Shown: positions 45,910 to 54,157 of the stretch, in pieces | Layout of the letters: the number at the start of each line of letters is the position of its first letter | Position numbering within the stretch: position 1 is the first letter of the stretch | Origin: Myxococcales bacterium | Lineage (GTDB): Bacteria; Myxococcota_A; Polyangia; Nannocystales; Nannocystaceae | DNA length: 64,000 bases | Direction of reading: 5' to 3' | NCBI GenBank assembly: GCA_020633315.1 | Contig: JACKDV010000006.1 | Location: 124,001-188,000, forward strand | Position numbers and translations under genes: made by a program | The notes under the pieces: generated by a model | The model's database searches: none | Seen by the model: only the letters and a program-made list of their open reading frames with translations | Told to the model about the DNA's origin: nothing

Positions 45910-46809
45910 CTACTCGGCCGCGACCCAGCCCCCGACCGACTCGGGCGCCTTGCCGCAGCTCGGCGGAGCCTCGATTCCCAGGTCGCGCCAGCGCACCCGC
46001 AGCTCGTGCCGGCCCCCCTCGCGATCGTGCAGCGTCACCACCGTCACGTCCTCGCCCGCCACGTGCTCGGCTCCCACGAGCGCATCCACGACGTCGTTGC
46101 CGCTGCGCTCGCGCCACAGGGCCTCGGCCGCCTGCTCGGGCCCGGCCAACGCCATGCGCCCGCGCAGTCGATCGAGCGGCCCCACCCGCCCGTTGCGGAT
46201 CGCCTCGGCCAGCGCCGGCACCTCGTGCGGCAGCACCCGCCCGTAGCACAGCCCCCGCGGCAGCTCGAGCAGCGTGGCCGCGAAGCGGTGCCCGCCCAGG
46301 TGTGTCGTGTGCCAGGTCTCCACCCCGGCCTCCGCCTCGAAGGCCCGGGCCACGGGCACCCCGTGCACCGAGCAGCACACGTCCCGTCGGCCGTTGGTGC
46401 ACACCAGCACCATCGGCACCGCCGGCTCCGCCCAGCCCTCGATGGCCTCGCCCCGTCGCAGCGCGGCCACGATCGCGGGCGCGTCCACCTGCAGCAGCGC
46501 CTCCGCATCGTCGCCGAGCACCCGCTCGACCATCCGCGGCCGCGCCGGATCGCTCACCCCCAGCCACATCCGCAGCGGCCCCTCCGTGCGCCCGCTACGG
46601 CGCACGAGCTGCACCCGCGAGCCGGGCACTCCTTGCTCCCACTGCCCCAGCCGCTGCTTGACCGCCTCGCTCAGGTCGCTGTCGCGCACCGCCTTGGCCC
46701 CCCAGGGCCCGCGATGCTCGAGCACGATCCACACCGACGTCCGCTCGGCCGCACTGCCGGCGATGGGCTCCCCCGCTACCAGCGAGGCCACGCTACAGGT
46801 CGTATCCAT
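45910..46809 (-). CDS. Sucrase/ferredoxin-like (thioredoxin-fold) protein
   Basis: 299 residues from ATG 46809. The family signature is VLVCTNGRRDVCCSVHGVPV with Cys residues spaced as in the Suc_Fer-like thioredoxin-like ferredoxins. WHTTHLGGHRFAATLLELP and GLCYGRVLPHEVPAL follow, matching the conserved His-Gly-His block. These proteins have a thioredoxin-fold [2Fe-2S]-type domain; the name sucrase is historical. It is likely a cytoplasmic redox protein. About 215 bp of apparently non-coding DNA separates its start from the repeat island. Confidence 0.85.
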   Translation of the reverse strand: MDTTCSVASLVAGEPIAGSAAERTSVWIVLEHRGPWGAKAVRDSDLSEAVKQRLGQWEQGVPGSRVQLVRRSGRTEGPLRMWLGVSDPARPRMVERVLGDDAEALLQVDAPAIVAALRRGEAIEGWAEPAVPMVLVCTNGRRDVCCSVHGVPVARAFEAEAGVETWHTTHLGGHRFAATLLELPRGLCYGRVLPHEVPALAEAIRNGRVGPLDRLRGRMALAGPEQAAEALWRERSGNDVVDALVGAEHVAGEDVTVVTLHDREGGRHELRVRWRDLGIEAPPSCGKAPESVGGWVAAE

Positions 46810-47026
46810 GGATTCCGCCTGACCCAGGGTTCGTCCACGCCAGCTTCGCCGCATCCTCTTGGTAGGCCTCATCGAGACCGGCGGCGGTCCGTCCATGGAA
46901 CTCGATCATCTCTCCGGGCATCGTGGAGCTGCTCCTGGCTGCGGTCGGCGAGCCGAACCGAAGCATAGCCACCCGAGCGTCGAACGCGAAGCGCTGCCGT
47001 CGAACGGCGGGAACCTGGTTGCTCGC

Positions 47027-47190
47027 GTCGTCTTGCCGGCCGTCGATCTTGGGGCATGCGTCGTCTTGCCGGCGGGGTTGTCGATCTTGGAGCATGCGTC
47101 GTCTTGCCGGCGGGGTTGTCGATCTTGGAGCATGCGTCGTCTTGCCGGCGGGGTTGTCGATCTTGGAGCATGCGTCGTCTTGCCGGCGGG
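47027..47190. repeat. 38-bp tandem repeats, left edge of repeat island
   Basis: Three perfect 38-bp units start at 47060, 47098 and 47136. A 33-bp degenerate copy precedes them at 47027-47059, and a partial unit begins at 47174. The unit begins gtcgtcttgccggcgg and ends gatcttggagcatgc. There are no variable spacers, so it is not a CRISPR. Long translations of this stretch are repeat artefacts. The words gatcttggagc and cttgccggc recur, inverted, in the 49103-49168 repeats. Confidence 0.88.
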
Positions 47191-47300
47191 GGCGCCTGTT
47201 CACCGAATCGAGGATTCCGCCCGTGCTCAGACAAGTGGTTTCGCGCTCGTTGCAGGGCAGGTGCGCGCTCGCGTCGGAGGACCGCCAAGGCCTCGGGTCG

Positions 47301-48622
47301 GGACCTGTCAGGAAATTTGTGGATGAAGGCTTCAGCCTGAAGATGGGCTCCGAGCAGACGCAGGAGCACCCATGGAAACCGAAGCCATCGACAACTTGAT
47401 CAAGGATCTGGATCTGAAGCCCGGCACCGAGCTGTTCGGCGCCCACGGCCTGGTGAAACAGATAACCAAGCGGCTCGTGGAGACGGTCCTCGAGGCCGAG
47501 CTGGAGGAGCACCTGGGCTACCCCAAGGGCGAGCGCGGCGAAGAGCCCCGGCCCAACCCCCGCAACGGGACGAGCTCCAAGCGGGTGAGGACCGACGACG
47601 GCGAGCTCGAGCTGCAGGTGCCACGCGACCGCAACGGTACCTTCGAGCCCCAGCTGGTCAAGAAACGGCAGACTCGGCTCGACGGCTTCGACGACAAGGT
47701 CCTGTCGCTGTACGCCCGCGGGATGAGTACCCGCGAGATCCAGGGCCACCTGCACGAGCTGTACGGCACCGACGTCTCGCCCGACCTGATCTCGCGGGTG
47801 ACCGACGCCGTCCTCGAAGACGTCCAGAGCTGGCGCAAGCGGCCTCTGGCGGCGGTCTGGCCCATCGTCTACCTCGACGCCCTGGTCGTCCGGATCCGCG
47901 AGGGCGGCAGCGTCCAGCGCAAGTCGGTGTACCTGGCGATCGGCGTCGGGCTCGAGGGGCGCAAGGAGGTGCTCGGCATGTGGCTCGAGCAGACCGAGGG
48001 CGCGAGGTTCTGGCTCAAGGTCGTCACCGAGCTCAAGAACCGCGGCGTCGAGGACATCCTCATCGCCTGCGTCGATGGCCTCAAGGGCTTCCCCGAAGCA
48101 CTCGAGAGCGTCTTCCCGAAGATCACCGTGCAGACGTGCATCGTGCACATGATCCGAAACTCGACTCGACTAATTTCGTGGAAGGATCGAAAACAGGTAG
48201 CCAGAGATCTCAAGCCGATCTACACTGCCGTCGATCGTGATGCTGCGGAGTCTGCATTGGCAGACTTCGACCAAGCCTGGGGTCAGCAGTACCCCGCGGT
48301 CACGCAGAGCTGGAGGACGAACTGGGAGCGTGTGGTGCCGTTCCTCGCCTTTGCACCCGACCTACGCCGCATCCTGTACACGACCAACGCGATCGAGTCG
48401 TTCAACGCCCGAGTACGCAAGCTGGTCAACGGCAAAGGACACTTCCCGACCGACGACGCTGCCTACAAGCTGATCTACCTGGCGATCGTGGCTGCTGAGA
48501 AGCGCTGGACTCGTCCACCCAAGGGGTGGAGTCGAGCCCTCAACCAGCTGGCGATCCACTTCGAAGGACGACTGCCCCTCTAAAGGTGCGACTCCTTCAT
48601 ACACGAAAAATCTGACAGACTC
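47301..48622 (+). mobile_element. IS256-family insertion sequence (about 1.32 kb)
   Basis: The element holds one full-length transposase. The left terminus (cctgtcaggaaatttgtgga from 47304) and the right terminus (inverse of 48592-48622) match at about 20 of 27 positions, including ctgtcag and atgaagg. It is flanked by tcgggtcg at 47293-47300 and 48623-48630, an 8-bp target duplication as expected for IS256. The neighbouring C extends the match to 9 bp. The clean duplication and intact transposase argue for a fairly recent insertion into the repeat element. Confidence 0.9.
47372..48583 (+). CDS. IS256-family (Mutator-type) transposase
   Basis: 403 residues, ATG 47372 with CAGGAG upstream. 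The DDE triad is visible: Asp169 (IVYLDALVVR), Asp235 (IACVDGLKGFPEAL) and Glu342 (TTNAIESFNARVR). The conserved block VQTCIVHMIRNS (Cys256, His259) lies between the second Asp and Glu. The N-terminal half (LEAELEEHLGYPKGER) and the C-terminal W..R..NQLAIHFEGRL are typical. Length matches the family and no frameshift is seen. The codons around 48160-48200 (actcgactaatttcgtgg) are less GC-rich than host genes, fitting foreign origin. Confidence 0.96.
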   Translation: METEAIDNLIKDLDLKPGTELFGAHGLVKQITKRLVETVLEAELEEHLGYPKGERGEEPRPNPRNGTSSKRVRTDDGELELQVPRDRNGTFEPQLVKKRQTRLDGFDDKVLSLYARGMSTREIQGHLHELYGTDVSPDLISRVTDAVLEDVQSWRKRPLAAVWPIVYLDALVVRIREGGSVQRKSVYLAIGVGLEGRKEVLGMWLEQTEGARFWLKVVTELKNRGVEDILIACVDGLKGFPEALESVFPKITVQTCIVHMIRNSTRLISWKDRKQVARDLKPIYTAVDRDAAESALADFDQAWGQQYPAVTQSWRTNWERVVPFLAFAPDLRRILYTTNAIESFNARVRKLVNGKGHFPTDDAAYKLIYLAIVAAEKRWTRPPKGWSRALNQLAIHFEGRLPL

Positions 48623-48663
48623 TCGGGTCGCGCTCCCAAAACTGCGCGCGGGCGGAATCCTCG

Positions 48664-48943
48664 CTCCGGTGACGGCGCGACTGGAATCGTCCACGGTGCC
48701 CGATTCCACCAGAGGCCCCTGGGTGCTCTCGACCATGGCTCTCGTCGGAGCCCCTCGTGCATCCACGACACCCAACCACCGATCTCCTTTCGAGTGCACC
48801 GGGCAGATCGAAGCCACCGCCCATCCACGACACCCGATCACGAGTCTCCCATCGGATGCATCGCACAGGTCGGAGCCACCCGACCTCGAATTTCCCTTTG
48901 GACGGATCGGGCAGGTCCCTCGATCCAATGAGCGCCGCTCGTG
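48664..48943. repeat. Non-coding spacer with degenerate ~62-bp repeats
   Basis: 280 bp between the two inverted-repeat copies. Units starting with catccacgacaccc occur at about 48759 and 48823, each continuing to a gcaccgggcagatcg / gcatcgcacaggtcg word and a gagccacc end; a third, weaker unit (ggatcgggcaggtccc) follows. The open frames here are Arg/Ser-rich and not gene-like. This looks like decayed repetitive DNA. Confidence 0.5.
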
Positions 48944-49076
48944 CAGGATTCGTTTCCGCGCGCGCGCAGTCTTGGGAGCGCGACCCGAGGCCTTGGCGGT
49001 CCTCCGACCCGAGCGCGCACCTGCCCTGCAACGAGCGCGAAACCACTTGTTTGAGCACGCGCGGAAACGAATCCTG
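48944..49076. repeat. Inverted-repeat (MITE-like) element copy 2
   Basis: 133 bp bounded by a perfect 19-bp inverted repeat: caggattcgtttccgcgcg at 48944-48962 and its complement at 49058-49076. The interior matches the IS-interrupted copy at 47209-48663 in the opposite orientation. The terminal stems differ in sequence between copies but stay self-complementary (15 bp versus 19 bp perfect). This compensatory change suggests selection on stem structure. Confidence 0.82.
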
Positions 49077-49102
49077 TGCGAACAGGCGCCCCTCGCCGGC
49101 AA

Positions 49103-49168
49103 GCCACCCCCCGCTCCAAGATCAGCCACCCCCCGCTCCAAGATCAGCCACCCCCCGCTCCAAGAATC
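49103..49168. repeat. 22-bp tandem repeats, right edge of repeat island
   Basis: Three 22-bp units (gccaccccccgctccaagat plus ca) at 49103-49124, 49125-49146 and 49147-49168, the last with two changes. Read in reverse they share gatcttggagc with the 38-bp repeats on the left edge, making the whole island roughly symmetrical. They end 20 bp before the 3-prime end of the WecA-like gene. Confidence 0.82.
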
Positions 49169-49187
49169 GACCCAGCCCCCAAGCACC

Positions 49188-50699
49188 TCAAGACGAAGGC
49201 GCATCCTCGTGAAGCGCCCCCCGAACCGCCACCCACTGTCTCGAAGCCGCCGCCTGCCCCGCCATCAACCCCACCACCCGCTCCAGCAACATCAGCTGCT
49301 CCTGCTGCAAGTCCGGCAACCTCACCGCCAACGCCAACCGCAGCTCCGCCTTCTCCTCATCCGGCAACGGCAGCCCCAACCAAGCCCAGGTGCCCCGCGA
49401 AGACCCCTGCTCCACCACCGTCACCTCCCCTCGCCGCACCTCGAACCCCGGCACCCCCAACCGCCGCAGCAGCCCCCCCACCTCTGGTGCCAGCCGCCTC
49501 CACCGTGCCGGCCCCCGATCCTCCGGCCCGTCTTGCGAAAGCCGCTCCAGCGCGTCGAGGATCTCCATCACCTCCCGCCGCCGGTCCCTCCACCCGACCC
49601 GCCGCTCCCCCGAGAACGCAGGCAGCCGCGCCAGCAGCCGATGGTACCCCAGCGCCACCGCGGCCACGATCAGCCCCAGCAGCGTCCCCAGCAGCGTCCA
49701 CCACCCCCCAACCCCGATCACGTTGAGGTAGGCCATCACCGCGAACATCGCCGTGCAGGCCCACAGCACCATCACCGCCGCGCGGTGGCTGAGCCCCGCC
49801 GCCAGCAGGCGGTGGTGCACGTGGTCGGAGTCGCTGGCGAAGATCGGCTGCCCCCGCAGCTTGCGGCGCAGCACCGCCATGCCCATGTCGAAGAAGGGCA
49901 CCGTGAGCACCAGCCAGGGGATCGCGAATTGCAGCTCGGGCACGCGCCAGCGCACCGGCCGGGTGTGCAGCAGCAGCGCCGCGAGCAGGAAGCCCAGGAA
50001 GTAGCTCCCCGCGTCGCCCATGAAGACCTTCGCCGGGTGCCGGTTGTGCACCAGGAAGCCGCCCACCGCCCCCAGGGCACACGCGGTGGTCCACGCCACC
50101 GCCTGGTTGACCGGGCCCACCACCGGCGCCGACACGATCGACACCAGGATCGTGGCCAGCCCGATGAACACGATGCCCCCCGCCAGGCCATCGAGGCCGT
50201 CCATGAGGTTGACGGCATTGACCGCCGCCACCAGGAACACCACCGTCAGCCCCGGGGTGAGCCACCAGTAGTCCCAGCCCACCAGCAGCTCGAGCGCCGG
50301 CCAGTGCAGGCCGTAGAGCACCGCGATGGAAGCGGCCGCCACCTGCATCAGCAGCTTGTGACGCGCCCGCATGCCCACCAGGTCGTCGTAGAGCCCGGTG
50401 AGCCCGACCAGCAGCGCGCCCACCAGGCTGCCCGTGAGCGGCGTGACCGAGAACAGGTGGTGGGTGAGGCTCAGCGGCTGGTTGCCGGCCAGGCCCACCA
50501 GCAGCATCACGCCGAAGCCCAGCAGCATCACCAGGCCGCCCGCGCGGGGGATCTCGCCGGTGTGGACCTTGCGCAGGCTGACCTCTTGATCGCGACGGCC
50601 CAGCGCCTGCCAGCCGCGCAGCACCAGCGGCATGGCCAGGGCGGTGATGGCGAACGCCCCCACCGCTCCGACCCACACCACATCGAGCGAAGCCTTCAT
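49188..50699 (-). CDS. WecA/MraY-family polyprenyl-phosphate sugar-1-phosphate transferase
   Basis: 503 residues. About ten transmembrane helices cover residues 1-350. Family motifs: RDQEVSLRKVHTGEIPRAGG, the catalytic GLYDDLVGMRARHK, NAVNLMDGLDGLAGG, KVFMGDAGSYFLGF and SDHVHHRLLAAG. These mark a WecA-type (UDP-HexNAc) rather than MraY enzyme. A C-terminal cytoplasmic region of about 130 residues (DRRREVMEILDALERLSQDG; VEQGSSRGTWAWLGLPLPDE) goes beyond the usual WecA length and may be regulatory. It starts the lipid-linked glycan of O-antigen or capsule. It diverges from the wecC-like gene with 57 bp between starts. Confidence 0.9.
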   Translation of the reverse strand: MKASLDVVWVGAVGAFAITALAMPLVLRGWQALGRRDQEVSLRKVHTGEIPRAGGLVMLLGFGVMLLVGLAGNQPLSLTHHLFSVTPLTGSLVGALLVGLTGLYDDLVGMRARHKLLMQVAAASIAVLYGLHWPALELLVGWDYWWLTPGLTVVFLVAAVNAVNLMDGLDGLAGGIVFIGLATILVSIVSAPVVGPVNQAVAWTTACALGAVGGFLVHNRHPAKVFMGDAGSYFLGFLLAALLLHTRPVRWRVPELQFAIPWLVLTVPFFDMGMAVLRRKLRGQPIFASDSDHVHHRLLAAGLSHRAAVMVLWACTAMFAVMAYLNVIGVGGWWTLLGTLLGLIVAAVALGYHRLLARLPAFSGERRVGWRDRRREVMEILDALERLSQDGPEDRGPARWRRLAPEVGGLLRRLGVPGFEVRRGEVTVVEQGSSRGTWAWLGLPLPDEEKAELRLALAVRLPDLQQEQLMLLERVVGLMAGQAAASRQWVAVRGALHEDAPSS

Positions 50700-50756
50700 C
50701 GCATCAGGTCCGCCCGAGTGGACGCCATCGGACCCCAGCTATAGCATGGGGACGCA

Positions 50757-51986
50757 TTGAGCGCGGCAACCGAGGAGTCCACGGTCGACGTCGGGGTGGT
50801 GGGTCTGGGCTACGTGGGGCTGCCCACCGCGGCGGTGCTCGCCACCCGCGGCCTCCGCGTGGCGGGGGTGGACCTGCGCGCCGACGTGGTGGAGACCATC
50901 AACGCGGGCGAGGTCCACATCGTGGAGCCCGAGCTCGACGCCCTGGTGCGCGCCGCGGTGGCGGCGGGCACCCTGCGGGCCGCCACCGCGCCCGTCGTCG
51001 CACGCACCCATCTCATCTGCGTGCCCACGCCCTTCCGCGACGGTCACCAGCCCGACCTCAGCTACGTGGAGGCGGCCACGCGCGCGCTGGTGCCCGTGCT
51101 GCGCCCCGGCAACCTGGTGGTGCTCGAGTCCACGGTGCCGCCCACCACCACGCGTCAGCTGGTCGCAGGGGTGCTGGCCGAGGCGGGGCTCGTCGCCGGG
51201 CGTGACGTGTTCGTGGCACACGCTCCCGAGCGCGTGCTGCCGGGCGCGGTGATCCGCGAGGTGGTGGAGAACGCGCGAGTGGTGGGCGGGGTGACCGAGG
51301 CCTGCACCGAGACCGCGGCCCGCTTCTACGAGGGCTTCGTCAAGGGCGAGGTCCATCGCGCGCGCGCCGAGACGGCCGAGCTGGTCAAGCTGGCCGAGAA
51401 CGCCTACCGCGACGTCAACATCGCCTACGCCAACGAGCTGTCCAACGTCTGCGACGAGCTCGGCCTCGACGTGTGGGAGGTGATCCGCCTGGCCAACCAG
51501 CACCCGCGCGTGAGCATCTTGCGGCCGGGCCCCGGCGTGGGCGGGCACTGCATCGCGGTCGACCCATGGTTCATCGTGGCCACCACCCCCGAGCAGACGC
51601 CGCTCATCCGGGCCGCCCGCGAGGTCAACGACGCCCGCCCCGAGCGCGTGGTGGAGCGCGTGCGGGGCCTGGCCGAGCGCTTCAAGCGACCGCGCGTGGC
51701 CTGCCTGGGCCTGGCCTACAAGCCCAACATCGACGACATGCGCGAGAGCCCGGCCGTGGAGGTGGTGCGTCGGCTGCAAGCCTCGCTCGAGGCCGACCTG
51801 CTCGTGGTCGAGCCGCACCTGCGGCGCTGCCCCATCGAGGGCCTGGAGCTGGTCGAGCCCGAGGTCGCGCTGCAGCAGGCCGACATCGTGGTGATCCTGG
51901 TGGCGCACCGTCAGTTCGGCCGGCTGCCGCGCGAGCTGTTCACGCGGCCGTCGGTGATCGACACGGTGGGGCTGCTGGCCGGCTGA
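50757..51986 (+). CDS. wecC: UDP-sugar 6-dehydrogenase of the WecC (UDP-ManNAc dehydrogenase) type
   Basis: 409 residues from TTG 50757, the only start that includes the N-terminal Rossmann strand; GGGG lies 6 bp upstream. VGVVGLGYVGLPTAAVLA is the NAD loop. ICVPTPFRDGHQPDLSYV, LESTVPPTTTRQL, HAPERVLPGAVIREVVENAR, ELVKLAENAYRDVNIAYANE and GPGVGGHCIAVDPWF (catalytic Cys in GGHCIAVDP) follow. VACLGLAYKPNIDDMRESPA completes the family set. The PERVLPG and GGHCIAVDPWF forms favour UDP-ManNAc/GlcNAc dehydrogenases over UDP-glucose ones. With the divergent WecA-like gene it suggests an aminouronate-containing surface glycan. Confidence 0.9.
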   Translation: MSAATEESTVDVGVVGLGYVGLPTAAVLATRGLRVAGVDLRADVVETINAGEVHIVEPELDALVRAAVAAGTLRAATAPVVARTHLICVPTPFRDGHQPDLSYVEAATRALVPVLRPGNLVVLESTVPPTTTRQLVAGVLAEAGLVAGRDVFVAHAPERVLPGAVIREVVENARVVGGVTEACTETAARFYEGFVKGEVHRARAETAELVKLAENAYRDVNIAYANELSNVCDELGLDVWEVIRLANQHPRVSILRPGPGVGGHCIAVDPWFIVATTPEQTPLIRAAREVNDARPERVVERVRGLAERFKRPRVACLGLAYKPNIDDMRESPAVEVVRRLQASLEADLLVVEPHLRRCPIEGLELVEPEVALQQADIVVILVAHRQFGRLPRELFTRPSVIDTVGLLAG

Positions 51987-51999
51987 GCGCGGCCAGCCG

Positions 52000-52251
52000 C
52001 TAGTCGCGGCGCAGCTCGTCGAGCAGACGCGCGGCGTCCGGCCAGATCCGCCAGCCCTCCAACAGGTCGACGCAGCGCGCCCCCAGGGCGAGCGCGCGCA
52101 TCACCTTGGGCACGTCGAAGAAGCCCACCTCGGAGGGCGCGACCGGGGTGATCTCGATCCCCAGGTGGAACTGCATCACCGCGAGCAGCAGGATCGCGAG
52201 TCGGTCGCGGGTGGTGGGGTCGGCCAGGTCGCCCTCCGTGCGCTCGGCCAT
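52000..52251 (-). CDS. Small hypothetical protein
   Basis: 83 residues, ATG 52251. Mixed helix (TRDRLAILLLAVMQFHLGIE; KVMRALALGARCVDLLEGWR) without signal peptide. Trp residues and regular composition suggest a real gene rather than a shadow. Convergent with wecC, 13 bp between stops. Function unknown. Confidence 0.5.
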   Translation of the reverse strand: MAERTEGDLADPTTRDRLAILLLAVMQFHLGIEITPVAPSEVGFFDVPKVMRALALGARCVDLLEGWRIWPDAARLLDELRRD

Positions 52252-52452
52252 TCACGGCCTCACCCGGGCGACCCGATCCCCACTCCGCTCGATCGCGCGC
52301 GAGCCGGAGGTCCACCGGGTTCGCTGCACTTTTCGTGATGCCGGCTCGCCCAACCAACAGCGATCGACGACAATGGAGCCCCGAAGGGCGAGGGGTCGCC
52401 CTGGCGGGTGTAGGTGCATGTGTTACGCTCTCGACTCGGTGCAGGGGGATCG

Positions 52453-54153
52453 ATGACGGCTCGCATACTCGAACGCCACGCGTGGTGGGGGCTGGCCGCC
52501 CTGCTCGCCACGGGCTGCTACCAGGGAGTGGAGGGGCGCGACTCGGCCGGGGCCGGTGACGACGTCGCCGACGGATCGAGCGGAGGCGGGGACGAGACCG
52601 AGGGCGACGACGACGGCGAGCCCCTGGTGCTCGAGCCCGGGCCGGCCGTGCTGCCGCGCCTGACCGCCGACCAGTACCACAACAGCGTGGCGCTGCTGCT
52701 CGGGCCCAGCCTGCCCGCGGTGGCGCTCGAGCCCGACACCAACCCCTACCTGTTCTTCAACATCGGGGCCACGATCACCACGCTGTCGGAGCTGGGCACC
52801 CAGCAGTACGAGGAGGCGGCCGACGAGCTGTCGCGCCTGGTGTTCGACGATCCCGAGCGGCGCCTGGCCCTGGTGGGCTGCGAGCCCGCGGCGCCGGGCG
52901 ACCAGTGCGTGCAGGGCTTCTTGGAGGACTTCGGGCGCCGGGCCTACCGGCGGCCGCTCACCCCCGCCGAGCTCGAGCGCTGGCAGCAGGTGACCGTGCA
53001 GCTCGCCGACCCCGACGCCTGGGAGGGCCTGCGCCTGGCGGTGGCCGGCATGCTGCAGTCGCCCAACTTCGTGTACCGGGTGGAGCTGGGCGAGCCCGAC
53101 CCCGGCGACCCCACCCGCCTGCGCTTCAGCGCGTACGAGATGGCGAGCCGGCTGTCGTTCCTGCTGTGGAACACCACTCCCGACGACGAGCTGCTCGACG
53201 CGGCCGCGGCGGGCGAGCTGCTCGACGAGGCCAGCCTGCTCGAGCACGCCGAGCGCATGCTGGCCGACCCCCGCGCCAGCGCGGCCATGCAGGAGTTCTT
53301 CGCCCAGTACTTCGACCTGGGGCGGCTCGACGGGGTCACCCGCGACGTCGATGCCTACCCGATGTACGCGAGCACCCTGCCCCGATCGATGCGCACCGAG
53401 CTGCAGCTGCTGGTCGACGACTTCGTGTTCCGCCGCGACGCCGACATCCGGGGGATCTACGGCACCCGCCACACCTTCGTGAACGAGGAGCTCGCCGAGC
53501 TCTACGGCGTGGAGGCCCCCGGGGCCTCGCCCATCGCCTTCGTGCCGGTGGAGCTGCCCGCCGACGGGCCGCGGGCGGGCATGCTCACCCTGGGCGCCTT
53601 CCTCACCATGAACGCCCACGAGACCGAGACCTCGCCCACCCTGCGCGGCAAGTACGTGCGCGAGCGGGTGCTGTGCCAGACGGTCCAGCCCCCGCCCAAC
53701 GACGTGGACACCGACCTCGGCGGCGGCGAGAGCGAGGCGACCACCCTGCGCGAGCGCCTCGAGGAGCACCGCAACAACCCCGCGTGCGCGGGCTGCCACG
53801 GCTTCATCGATCCGCCGGGCTTCCTGTTCGAGAGCTTCGATTCCATCGGGGCCTTCCGCACCCACGATCAGAACGGCTACGCCGTCGATGCCTCGGGCGA
53901 TCTCGACGGCACCCTGCTGAGCAGCGCCACCGAGCTGGGGCCGCTGCTGGCCGACGACCCCCGGGTGGGGCGCTGCATGGTCACCCAGCTGTTCCGCCAC
54001 GCGCAGGGGCGGCTCGAGCACGACTACGAGGGCGACATCATCGACGACCTCGACGCCCGCTTCGCCGACGCCGGCTACCGCTTCCGGCGGCTGGTGCTGG
54101 AGCTGGTCACCCACGAGGGCTTCCGCACCGTCGGCCCCAAGGAAGGAGCGTAG
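52453..54153 (+). CDS. DUF1592/DUF1588-family c-type-cytochrome-like lipoprotein
   Basis: 566 residues from ATG 52453 with CAGGGGG upstream. The lipobox LAALLATGC is followed by an acidic Gly/Ser linker. RLTADQYHNSVALLLG matches the DUF1587 start, FLEDFGRRAYRRPLTPAELE DUF1595, ASRLSFLLWNTTPDDELLDA DUF1592, and LTLGAFLTMNAHETETSPTL plus RGKYVRERVLC DUF1588. NPACAGCHGFIDPPGFLFES contains a CxxCH heme-like motif. The C-terminal DUF1585-like region (RVGRCMVTQLFRHAQGRLE) completes the set. These multi-domain proteins always travel with DUF1552, as here (4 bp apart). Likely part of a secreted redox or substrate-handling system; function unproven. Confidence 0.92.
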   Translation: MTARILERHAWWGLAALLATGCYQGVEGRDSAGAGDDVADGSSGGGDETEGDDDGEPLVLEPGPAVLPRLTADQYHNSVALLLGPSLPAVALEPDTNPYLFFNIGATITTLSELGTQQYEEAADELSRLVFDDPERRLALVGCEPAAPGDQCVQGFLEDFGRRAYRRPLTPAELERWQQVTVQLADPDAWEGLRLAVAGMLQSPNFVYRVELGEPDPGDPTRLRFSAYEMASRLSFLLWNTTPDDELLDAAAAGELLDEASLLEHAERMLADPRASAAMQEFFAQYFDLGRLDGVTRDVDAYPMYASTLPRSMRTELQLLVDDFVFRRDADIRGIYGTRHTFVNEELAELYGVEAPGASPIAFVPVELPADGPRAGMLTLGAFLTMNAHETETSPTLRGKYVRERVLCQTVQPPPNDVDTDLGGGESEATTLRERLEEHRNNPACAGCHGFIDPPGFLFESFDSIGAFRTHDQNGYAVDASGDLDGTLLSSATELGPLLADDPRVGRCMVTQLFRHAQGRLEHDYEGDIIDDLDARFADAGYRFRRLVLELVTHEGFRTVGPKEGA

Positions 54154-54157
54154 GACG

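Larger units (their letters stand above)
47209..48663. repeat. Inverted-repeat (MITE-like) element copy 1, split by an IS
   Basis: The ends cgaggattccgcccg (47209-47223) and cgggcggaatcctcg (48649-48663) are perfect 15-bp inverted repeats. Removing the IS and one target duplicate leaves about 125 bp. That sequence matches, in opposite orientation, the copy at 48944-49076 over nearly its whole length. Shared internal words include caagtggtttcgcgctcgtt and aggaccgccaaggcctcggg. No protein is encoded. It could be a MITE, a REP-like element or a structured RNA gene. Confidence 0.8.

Noticed and set aside
47060..47190. CRISPR-like array
   Set aside because: Units are directly contiguous with no variable spacers and no cas genes are present.
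46793..48148. Long minus-strand frame with repeated KIDNPAGKTTHAP-like peptides
   Set aside because: It is the translation of the 38-bp tandem repeat plus the antisense of the IS256 transposase; the peptide repeats simply mirror DNA repeats.
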